Shown in pieces: positions 8,187 through 14,982 of a stretch of DNA of 64,000 bases. Position numbers and translations under genes: made by a program. The stretch lies in NCBI GenBank assembly GCA_013288685.1, contig JABDBM010000013.1:1-64000 (forward strand), read 5' to 3'. A model generated the notes under the pieces. The model saw only the letters and a program-made list of their open reading frames with translations, searched no databases and was not told the DNA's origin. Positions within the stretch are counted from its first letter, which is position 1, and the number at the start of each line of letters is the position of its first letter. This stretch comes from Bacteroidota bacterium (GTDB lineage: Bacteria > Bacteroidota > Bacteroidia > Sphingobacteriales > Sphingobacteriaceae).

Positions 8187-8990
8187 TCACCTGCAAAAAA
8201 ATCCTGATGCAATAAAACTTCGGCGCCATTCGGGCCAAATAGCACCAAATTCATTTCGGTTAAAATTAAACTTGCCAATTAATTCATCTGCTGCTTCTGC
8301 AACTGATTTTCCTTTTTTCATACTTTCCAAAAAATAGTATTGCGCTCCGCGTATCGGGAATAAACCCAATTTATAATTGCTGCGGGTAACCACGCAAAAA
8401 CTTTCCTGCTCAAGCGGTAGTTCGGGTTTTTTATTTTGACAAAATTCAAGGTAGTAATTACAAATAGGGAACCGATGATGAAAAAGATAAAATACCGGCG
8501 CAAGTTTTAACCCTCCGTCGGGTGTATCGTTGGTTGGCTTGTTGTCATTTTCTACAGCCTGTTCGTCAAATATCGCCGAAAGGGCATATTCAAAACCGGC
8601 AAGCTCTATCATAAAATCGGGCCAGATTTCCCTTTGTTGGGCATCGGGTCGGGTGGCTTCTAAAAATGCGGGGAATTTTTCGCCAAGGGTATTCAGGCTA
8701 TAACTGTTGGATGGATTGGCTTCCAGGTATTGATCGGCAAATAATTCAAATAAATCTTTACCAAGGGAATATGCCAGCGCCCCGAACTGGTTTTGCATAC
8801 AGGCCCTTAGCCGGGCAATATAACTTTGCCGGTAAATATCCAAATGACGCACGGCACTTAACCGTTTTGAGGAATTCACAATATTGTTTACCTGCTGCTG
8901 CACACCCGGGTCATCGTTTACCTCCGATTCTATCAGCATACCCTGCATCCAGTTTTGTAATTGTATTAAAGAGAAATTATTGGGTTCCAT
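8187..8990 (-). CDS. DUF2063 (BufC-like) partner protein of the MNIO enzyme
   Basis: A 267-residue protein. The DUF2063 N-terminal domain is clear at about residues 8-105: LSAVRHLDIYRQSYIARLRACMQNQFGALAYSLG, then LFADQYLEANPSNSYSLNTLGEKFPAFLE. The C-terminal half is less conserved. DUF2063 proteins are the usual partners of DUF692 enzymes and help present the precursor peptide to the enzyme, as shown for TglI- and BufC-type proteins. It is the last gene of the four-gene minus-strand operon, 75 bases after the DUF692 gene. A role in binding the Cys-rich protein encoded two genes upstream is inference. Confidence 0.85.
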   Translation of the reverse strand: MEPNNFSLIQLQNWMQGMLIESEVNDDPGVQQQVNNIVNSSKRLSAVRHLDIYRQSYIARLRACMQNQFGALAYSLGKDLFELFADQYLEANPSNSYSLNTLGEKFPAFLEATRPDAQQREIWPDFMIELAGFEYALSAIFDEQAVENDNKPTNDTPDGGLKLAPVFYLFHHRFPICNYYLEFCQNKKPELPLEQESFCVVTRSNYKLGLFPIRGAQYYFLESMKKGKSVAEAADELIGKFNFNRNEFGAIWPEWRRSFIASGFFCR

Positions 8991-9065
8991 TTGGGCTAAT
9001 AGTTAATTGTTCCTGAAATCGTTAAACTGCTGCTTGCCGCTACCACTACAACTTACTCAACAAAT

Positions 9066-10004
9066 TCATCCCATAATGTCGCTCACCAAAAAGTCAACCG
9101 GGTTAGACACCACCGCTTCGTTATATAACGGCGCTGTTTCCTCATCCTTAAAAGTAGAAAGCGTGTTCATATACTTTTTTGCTTTTAGCAACTCTGCGTG
9201 ATATTCTTCAAATTCGGGTATCTGGCTGTCCCATTCCAGTAAAGTGGCTACGCCGCCGGTAAGTTGCCAGGCTGAATTGAATAATTTCCAAACATCCTGC
9301 ACTACTTTCCGGTCGTGGGTATCAATAATATAGTTGCCACAATGTTGGTGACCGGCAATGTGCATCTGTACAATACGGTCATGCGGCAATTGATGGATAT
9401 AATGCACCGGGTCGAAATCGTTATTAAAACCCGATACATAAACGTTGTTTACATCAAGCAACAGGCCGCAACCGGTTTCTTCGGTCATATACCGCAAAAA
9501 ATCCCATTCGTTAATGGTTGATTGTTTAAAAGTAAGATAGGTGCTGGGATTTTCAAAAACTACCGGCCGCTGCAAAAAATCCTGAATTTGATTAATGCGG
9601 TTGCAGATGTGTTTTAACGATTCATCGTTTAGCACAACCGGCAGTAAATCGTGTGTGTTCAGGCTATTTACACCCGTCCAGCACAAATGGTCGCTTATCC
9701 ACAACGGGTTTACTTCTTCGGCCAAAGTTCTTAATTTTGACAGATACTCGATGTTCAACGGATCAGTGCTACCTATAGATAAGGAAACGCCATGCATCAC
9801 TACCGGATAACGGTCGGCCAGTTGCCTCAACACATGGCGCGGCCGTCCCCCCGAATCCATAAAGTTTTCGGAGATCACCTCAAACCAATCAACAGCGGGA
9901 TTATGCTCCAGGATGTGATTGAAGTGCTTGCTGCGCAAACCAAGGCCCAAACCCGGGTTGGGGAGATTTTTGACGGCTTCGGCGTATGTTTGTTTGTTGA
10001 CCAT
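9066..10004 (-). CDS. DUF692 / MNIO family oxidative enzyme (BufB/TglH-like)
   Basis: A 312-residue TIM-barrel protein of the multinuclear non-heme iron-dependent oxidative enzymes (MNIO). The family start NPGLGLGLRSKHF is followed by the expected metal ligands: Glu42/Glu46 (WFEVISEN), His71 (MHGVSLS), Asp105-His106 (ISDHLCW), Glu151-Asn152 (FENPSTY), Asp184 (LLLDVNNVYV), His215 and His219 (QMHIAGH), Asp228 and His230 (DTHD) and Glu257 (LLEWDS). Known members (MbnB, TglH, BufB, ChrH) oxidise cysteines of a ribosomal peptide into heterocycles or other groups. All ligands look intact, so it should be active. The likely substrate is the Cys-rich protein encoded just upstream in the operon. Confidence 0.93.
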   Translation of the reverse strand: MVNKQTYAEAVKNLPNPGLGLGLRSKHFNHILEHNPAVDWFEVISENFMDSGGRPRHVLRQLADRYPVVMHGVSLSIGSTDPLNIEYLSKLRTLAEEVNPLWISDHLCWTGVNSLNTHDLLPVVLNDESLKHICNRINQIQDFLQRPVVFENPSTYLTFKQSTINEWDFLRYMTEETGCGLLLDVNNVYVSGFNNDFDPVHYIHQLPHDRIVQMHIAGHQHCGNYIIDTHDRKVVQDVWKLFNSAWQLTGGVATLLEWDSQIPEFEEYHAELLKAKKYMNTLSTFKDEETAPLYNEAVVSNPVDFLVSDIMG

Positions 10005-10016
10005 TTATGTTTTATT

Positions 10017-10138
10017 GAGGTTGTAAAAGTTGTATTTGTTGTAGATGTTATAAAAGTTCAAAAGCAATCCCTCGCAACTTAAAAGATACGTACTGCAACT
10101 CTAATAACTTTTTTAACCCTTTCAACATTTACCAACTG
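10017..10138. repeat. Degenerate palindrome between the Cys-rich precursor and the MNIO gene
   Basis: One side repeats the word GTTGTAAAAGTTG (10022-10062). The other carries its complement in degenerate form (CAACTTAAAAG, CAACTCTAATAACTT, CAACATTTACCAACT, 10075-10138). The transcript of the minus-strand operon would meet this fold after the precursor and before the enzyme genes. It could act as a partial terminator or RNA-stability element favouring the precursor; this is inference. Confidence 0.6.
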
Positions 10139-10139
10139 C

Positions 10140-10727
10140 TCACTCTTCCTTCCCTTCACATAATTCCTTTGCGTTATCAGCCGGGTTGTTATAACCAAAC
10201 GAACAGCTTTTATTGCCGCTGTTACCGCAAGAATCATACGAACCCAAAACCGAAACCAGCCAGGCCTGTGGCGGTCCGCATTCAAATGGTGCCGGCCCAA
10301 AATTCCGGTTCGCTTTTATCATACGTTCTTCAAATAGCTTGCGGGCCAGTTTCCATACGCTTTTTCCTTTGTTGGCGCCAAAAGTGCTAAAGCGTTCCGC
10401 CTGTACCGGTACGGCGCAACTGCCCTGCCAGGCACAGTCGTTAGCGCCCGGTGCTTCCTGCTGTTTGGCATCGCCGTAAAGGCCACACCCCCCCTGGCTA
10501 TGGCAATTGTTTAGTGTTTGGCAATTGTGCTGCTCGGCTGTGGCGCACAAACCGGTACCGGCACAATTATTGGCGCCGGTGCGGTCATGCCCTTTGCAGG
10601 CATTTAAGCCCATGCAAATATGCAGCTCAATTGGCGGATTAACGTTGGCCTGCGCATTGGCTGGAGATGGTGCCGGCGGCGTGCCGCCGCAAAGAGTTAA
10701 GTTAAGATTATAATTGATGATAGCCAT
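10140..10727 (-). CDS. Cys-rich bufferin-like precursor protein with repeated C-x5-C motifs
   Basis: A 195-residue protein with 14 cysteines (13, 38, 44, 55, 61, 69, 75, 81, 98, 104, 150, 167, 175, 190). Eight form C-x5-C pairs or runs: CMGLNAC, CAGTGLC, CQTLNNC with CHSQGGC sharing a Cys, and CAWQGSC. CMGLNACKG closely resembles the repeat of BufA2-type bufferins, Cys-rich peptides matured by DUF692/DUF2063 enzymes and able to bind copper. Unlike typical bufferins there is no visible signal peptide, and a C-terminal region of about 85 residues follows with a basic helix (KSVWKLARKLFEERMIKANRN) and four more Cys. It lies 29 bases after the ferritin-like gene and 135 bases before the MNIO gene. 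Which Cys are modified is unknown. Confidence 0.85.
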   Translation of the reverse strand: MAIINYNLNLTLCGGTPPAPSPANAQANVNPPIELHICMGLNACKGHDRTGANNCAGTGLCATAEQHNCQTLNNCHSQGGCGLYGDAKQQEAPGANDCAWQGSCAVPVQAERFSTFGANKGKSVWKLARKLFEERMIKANRNFGPAPFECGPPQAWLVSVLGSYDSCGNSGNKSCSFGYNNPADNAKELCEGKEE

Positions 10728-10756
10728 GATACAATTTTTATGGTGATGTTGAATGA

Positions 10757-12133
10757 TTAAAATTTGCCTGCATATTGCAACGGCACATCCGGTAAATCCA
10801 ATATACGTTGTTCCAGGTAATTACCATCAGGATACGCAGCATAATACAAATCAACCAGCTGCGATTTTGGGCTCGATACCAGGCCAAAAGGATAATCTTC
10901 AAATGTTGGTGCAGCGGCGTACACGGTGTCATCCTCAGGGTCGAGGTATGATAGCTGCATGATATCCCCGCAAAGGGAATTCAAAATAAATATCATGGAT
11001 TTGTGGATGCCAAACATAAATATCTCGTACTGCGTGCTGCCCGATTGTTTGTAGCAATTCTCCACCATCACAAAAATATAGGTATACACTGCATTCAAAA
11101 GTGTCGACACTGCAGCAATATCAGCCGGGTATTTACTGGTTGAAGGGTTGGTGGGCACATTAACCACAAAATACTCGTTAATATCAATTACGCCTATACC
11201 CAGGTTATTAAACCTGTTGGTGAGGGTTTGATACTCGCAATATACCTGTGCAAACTTTTCAAAGTGCGATAGTTCTTCCCTTGCCGGGTCGTCATAATCG
11301 GGCGGTACAATGGCGCCGCAATCAACCGAGCCATCGGGATTCAAGCCCGGCGCATCGGGATTGCCCTCACCCTGCTCCACAATGCAATTGATAGCATGTA
11401 TGGCCGACTCGCGGTCTTTTACATACAACAAGTCGCCGCTGTCGTCGGCATTGGTGTACCGGGGTTTATGATCCCTATCGTAATAAATGGTGTCGATATT
11501 GCTTTGTACATAATAGCCTTTGTTGGGCAGCAGTTGTGGCGAGTCCAAATCATAAGGCAAATCGTAATCTTCTATGCATTTGATAATCATTTGATAAAAC
11601 AACCCGATGGTTTTATAGGGGATGGGCGCCTCCAACTGTTTGCGGACAGGCAATGGTTTAGGGCTTTCAATTTTTAGAAAAGTCATCAACTGATTTAATG
11701 AAAGTCCGGCCCTGTCAATCGGGAACGGGGGTATATGACCTGGCAGGTAAGCAGGCCAAACTGATGGCGATTTTCCCACCAGCTCGGGCAAGCCGGCGAG
11801 TGCTTGTTTCAGATTTGATGACAAAGCCATGTGCAGCATCTCTTCTATCGCCACACTCATAATTAACGCGCCGGCTTTATTGGCAAATACCATAATCTGG
11901 GCCGAAAGGTCCAAAGCGATGGCACTGGCTTCTGCAGGGGTTTTCCCGACGGTTACCAACTCCTGCGTGAGAGAACCACTTATGGCATCCTGATCGGGCG
12001 AGCGGATAATAGAATAATAGGTATACAGATATACTGGGATAGTGGCAATCTCTATCTCGATGGCCTGCTGAATAGCCTCGCCAATATTTTCGGGGGTTAC
12101 CTCGCTTTCGGCGGCAAAAAAGTTTTGTAACAT
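10757..12133 (-). CDS. Ferritin-like domain protein (VioB/IPA-dimer-synthase-like)
   Basis: A 458-residue protein. The N-terminal 250 residues match the ferritin-like domain found in iminophenyl-pyruvate dimer synthases such as the VioB N-terminus: AIQQAIEIEIATIPVYLYTYYSI, then MSVAIEEMLHMALSSNLKQAL with Glu-x-x-His. A later AREELSHFEKFAQVYCEY gives another Glu-x-x-His ligand set for a dinuclear metal site. No signal peptide is seen. It is the first gene of the minus-strand operon with the Cys-rich protein, the MNIO enzyme and DUF2063. The substrate is unknown; a redox or metal role in the same pathway is inferred from context. Confidence 0.8.
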   Translation of the reverse strand: MLQNFFAAESEVTPENIGEAIQQAIEIEIATIPVYLYTYYSIIRSPDQDAISGSLTQELVTVGKTPAEASAIALDLSAQIMVFANKAGALIMSVAIEEMLHMALSSNLKQALAGLPELVGKSPSVWPAYLPGHIPPFPIDRAGLSLNQLMTFLKIESPKPLPVRKQLEAPIPYKTIGLFYQMIIKCIEDYDLPYDLDSPQLLPNKGYYVQSNIDTIYYDRDHKPRYTNADDSGDLLYVKDRESAIHAINCIVEQGEGNPDAPGLNPDGSVDCGAIVPPDYDDPAREELSHFEKFAQVYCEYQTLTNRFNNLGIGVIDINEYFVVNVPTNPSTSKYPADIAAVSTLLNAVYTYIFVMVENCYKQSGSTQYEIFMFGIHKSMIFILNSLCGDIMQLSYLDPEDDTVYAAAPTFEDYPFGLVSSPKSQLVDLYYAAYPDGNYLEQRILDLPDVPLQYAGKF

Positions 12134-12316
12134 AGGGCTTAGTTTTGTGTTGGAGGGAAATTTTGATTAAAGTTAGAAAATGATTTTTAAATAACACAGG
12201 GTGAAAATAGGGTATTTAGGAGGGTGAAAAGCTACATGCCGGAAAGTCCGGAAAGAAGTTGCATGGGCGGTTATGCACGTGCCGGCGGTTAGCTCAATAA
12301 ATTATTTATACAAACA
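12134..12316. promoter_or_regulatory. Divergent control region between the MNIO and tyrosinase operons
   Basis: About 240 bases separate the two divergent start codons. The stretch holds a direct repeat CCGGAAAG-TCCGGAAAG near 12240-12255 and the 8-base palindrome GCACGTGC at about 12274-12281, a possible operator. On the minus strand TAACTTTA near 12166-12173 resembles a -7 box for the ferritin-like gene. No riboswitch is recognised. Common control of both arms is possible but not shown. Confidence 0.4.
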
Positions 12317-12348
12317 CTTGACAAAACCATATAAAACATTTACCTTCA
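12317..12348 (+). promoter_or_regulatory. Probable promoter of the tyrosinase operon
   Basis: CTTG at 12317-12320, a 20-base spacer and TACCTTCA at 12341-12348 fit the Bacteroidota pattern TTTG-N19-21-TAnnTTTG with small deviations. The start codon lies 28 bases downstream. Confidence 0.5.
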
Positions 12349-12376
12349 AATAATTAAACCTAACTTATCTATCGTT

Positions 12377-12700
12377 ATGGGAACCATAAAAGTTCAGCAA
12401 ATATTAAGTGTAAAGCTTAACCTGCTTAAAACAAATCCGCCGTCTTTAAAGATTTTAGCCAAAGGCGAAAACCAAAACAATAACTATCAAAATGTCCGCT
12501 TATCGCCCATTGTTGAAATTGCGCCGCCCGCGGATGGGGTTTGGCAATTCGATATGATCGGCGAGGTACCAGAATTTGTCGACTCTATTGTCACTGAAGT
12601 TAGTGCACCGTACCGCTGGAAAGATATACCAGAGACCCTCAAAGGTGTACGAGTAAATGGCATTATTAACAATGTAACCACAAACCTAAAAAAGAAATGA
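12377..12700 (+). CDS. Small conserved protein of unknown function, first gene of the tyrosinase operon
   Basis: A 107-residue protein rich in beta-strand pattern (IKVQQILSVKLNLL, VEIAPPADGVWQFDMIGEVP) with a basic tail KKK. It has no signal peptide, cysteine or metal motif. I recognise no named family. Its stop codon overlaps the tyrosinase start in ATGA, so translation of the two is probably coupled. This suggests that it serves the tyrosinase, for example as a folding or caddie-type helper, which is inference from position only. Confidence 0.7.
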   Translation: MGTIKVQQILSVKLNLLKTNPPSLKILAKGENQNNNYQNVRLSPIVEIAPPADGVWQFDMIGEVPEFVDSIVTEVSAPYRWKDIPETLKGVRVNGIINNVTTNLKKK

Positions 12701-13986
12701 TAGTCCTGACGATTAACGGACAGGCTGGTGCGCCTGTTTACCTCGGGTGGAGTTCCCGACCGGCATCCCTGAAACTTTCTGTTGCGCAGCCACAGGCCAC
12801 GCAAGTGATCATCAAAACGGTATCGGCTCCTGCTACGGGCGATGTTGGCTTTTCTGTGAACCGGAACAGTCACCCAGCCGCAACCCTCGCCGTTACAGTA
12901 CCCGCCAACGGAACATCAGTTAATTTTTTTGTATCGGGCACCAGGGCCAGCACCGAAAACCAGGATGTTACTATTTTGGTAACCGATGCAGGCACGGGAG
13001 CAACCCTGTTGCAGCAAACGGTGATGGTACGGGTCAGGAAAAATGCAAATGGGTTATCAGTTGCCGAAAGAAATCGCTTTTTGGCGGCAATTGCTAAATT
13101 CAATGCCACTACCGGTACACCCCGGTACCAGGATTTTCTGGACATGCACAACGCGGCGGCAAATACCGAAATACATACATCAAGTGCAACACCGAGGTAT
13201 TCCTTCCTGGTTTGGCATCGTGCGTTTATTTTAGATCTGGAAAGACAGTTGCAAAAGATAGATCCATCAGTGAGCCTCCCCTACTGGAAATTCGACGAAG
13301 TAGCTGATAAAGTATTTACAGCAGATTTTATGGGTGCGGCCATGGCTTCGGGTACCCTGGTATTTAACGCTTCAAACCCATTATCGCACTGGGCCATTAA
13401 CGGAAGAACCGGGATAGTACGCAAGCCTATATTTAATGTGCAAACCGGTTCCGGCCTCGACCCACGAATAGGAATGATCAGCGAAAAAGCTACCATCGGA
13501 TTGGGAACGACGTATAAAAAGTTTGCGCCGCAGGCAGAGCAAAACCCGCATGGTAATGCTCATGAAAGCTTTTCTATCGGCCCCATCACCAATATCACCA
13601 CTGCTACCCAGGACCCTATTTTTTACCTGTTACATGCAAATGTAGACCGGCTGTGGGCATTATGGCAGCAAGTACATAACCGTTATGATATCACCTCGGT
13701 TAGTACTTATCCCTTGAAGGGAGCATATCCCGGTCAAGGTAGAAATCATGTAGGCGATTTTTTACAAGATACGATGTGGCCATGGAACGGCGACACCAGC
13801 CATTCGGGTTCAACCCGACCGCCAACGGCACCCGGCGGCCCTTTCCCTGCCTTAGCGAATTTGGCACCGTCTGTTGCCCCACAAGTTTGGCAGATGATTG
13901 ATTACCAGGGTTATGCTGCGGCGGACGATGCAAGCGATGTTGATTATGATAGCATTAATTTTAATTTGCAAAATGTAACGGTATGA
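12697..13986 (+). CDS. Tyrosinase (type 3 dicopper enzyme) with N-terminal beta domain
   Basis: A 429-residue protein. Residues 1-115 form a beta-rich domain of immunoglobulin/Calx-like type. The tyrosinase domain follows. CuA ligands are likely His151 (DMHNAA), His160 and His174 (FLVWHRAFILDLERQL). CuB is NPHGNAHESF (His285, His289) and His313 in DPIFYLLHANVDRLWALW. PYWKFD is also typical. Such enzymes oxidise phenols to o-quinones and need copper loading. No Tat or Sec signal is seen, so it may be cytosolic or exported by another route. It overlaps both neighbours by ATGA, giving tight coupling, and stands opposite a bufferin-like operon. Confidence 0.92.
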   Translation: MIVLTINGQAGAPVYLGWSSRPASLKLSVAQPQATQVIIKTVSAPATGDVGFSVNRNSHPAATLAVTVPANGTSVNFFVSGTRASTENQDVTILVTDAGTGATLLQQTVMVRVRKNANGLSVAERNRFLAAIAKFNATTGTPRYQDFLDMHNAAANTEIHTSSATPRYSFLVWHRAFILDLERQLQKIDPSVSLPYWKFDEVADKVFTADFMGAAMASGTLVFNASNPLSHWAINGRTGIVRKPIFNVQTGSGLDPRIGMISEKATIGLGTTYKKFAPQAEQNPHGNAHESFSIGPITNITTATQDPIFYLLHANVDRLWALWQQVHNRYDITSVSTYPLKGAYPGQGRNHVGDFLQDTMWPWNGDTSHSGSTRPPTAPGGPFPALANLAPSVAPQVWQMIDYQGYAAADDASDVDYDSINFNLQNVTV

Positions 13987-14981
13987 ACGATAACAGCAAC
14001 AGCCCCGATCAGTTTGGGCAGCAGATTGACAATACGGTAAATGAGTATAAGGCCAGCGCAGAAAAGCTCGTTCAGGCAAATACTTACCAGGAAAAGGAAG
14101 ATGCGCTTTACACCATGCATTACGTACATGCGGAAGACAGGAAAGCGGGCGTAAAAACCCTGCAGATTGCCACCGACAAAAAGGAGGTAATTAACCTGCG
14201 TGTAAAAGCATTGCAGATCATCGGCAATTATTTGTATAATAACCCGGCGGCGGTAAAAAAAATTATTGGATTGTTGTCGGCCACGCGCGAAAACACTAAG
14301 GTAAAAAGAGCAGCACTTGATGCCTTGCTTGCCATCCGTTTTGCTTCCCCGGCGCTTTTGTCGCAAATGCCTGCCTTCCGGGAGGGATTACGATCAATCA
14401 TCCATGACCGTGACCCGGAGCTTGCAGCGAAAGCAATTGAACAGCTGGCCGCATATAATGACCCCGGAGTATTAAACTTATTACACGAAGGTTTAAAAAA
14501 TCCAGCTGTCGCGCTGGCTCCGGAAGCGAAAGCTATTCAGCTACTCGGCATTCAGCATACCGGCGGGTTTAGTGATACCATTAGGGAACGTTTACAAAAA
14601 AGCAGGGACACCGACGTGCAGATTGAAGCTATTCACGCTTTATCCGGCGATCCGGCGGCGCAGGATGATATACAGAACATCCTGGAAAATAAATCAAAAC
14701 AGAAATATGTACGGCTGGCCGGCTTGTCAGCGTTGAACGCTACAGCTCCGCATAAGTTTCTGGAGTCTGCAAAAAAAATTATCGGCGACCCGTCAGATTA
14801 TAATGATGTAAAAGTGGCCTCCTTGAATGCGATAGCCATGCAAGGTCGCTATAATGAAATATCGGGCGATGCCGAATTTCTTGACCAGGTAAAATCGCTT
14901 ACTGGTCATGACAATGCGATTGTCAGGAAAGAATCAAGCAATTTTCTGGCGGGACATGAAAGCTATTTAGAAAACGCCTGA
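13983..14981 (+). CDS. HEAT-repeat protein of the tyrosinase operon
   Basis: A 332-residue all-helical protein of repeated 30-35-residue helical hairpins. Examples are NLRVKALQIIGNYLYNNPAAVKKIIGLL, KVKRAALDALLAIRFASPALL and DPELAAKAIEQLAAYNDPGVLNLLHEGLKN, with several further units to the C-terminus. This is a HEAT or HEAT-like solenoid, usually a protein-binding scaffold. It has no signal peptide and no Cys. It overlaps the tyrosinase stop by ATGA and is followed after one base by the Sco-like gene, whose N-terminus is also HEAT-like. A scaffold role in copper loading or assembly of the tyrosinase is inference. Confidence 0.75.
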   Translation: MNDNSNSPDQFGQQIDNTVNEYKASAEKLVQANTYQEKEDALYTMHYVHAEDRKAGVKTLQIATDKKEVINLRVKALQIIGNYLYNNPAAVKKIIGLLSATRENTKVKRAALDALLAIRFASPALLSQMPAFREGLRSIIHDRDPELAAKAIEQLAAYNDPGVLNLLHEGLKNPAVALAPEAKAIQLLGIQHTGGFSDTIRERLQKSRDTDVQIEAIHALSGDPAAQDDIQNILENKSKQKYVRLAGLSALNATAPHKFLESAKKIIGDPSDYNDVKVASLNAIAMQGRYNEISGDAEFLDQVKSLTGHDNAIVRKESSNFLAGHESYLENA

Positions 14982-14982
14982 A

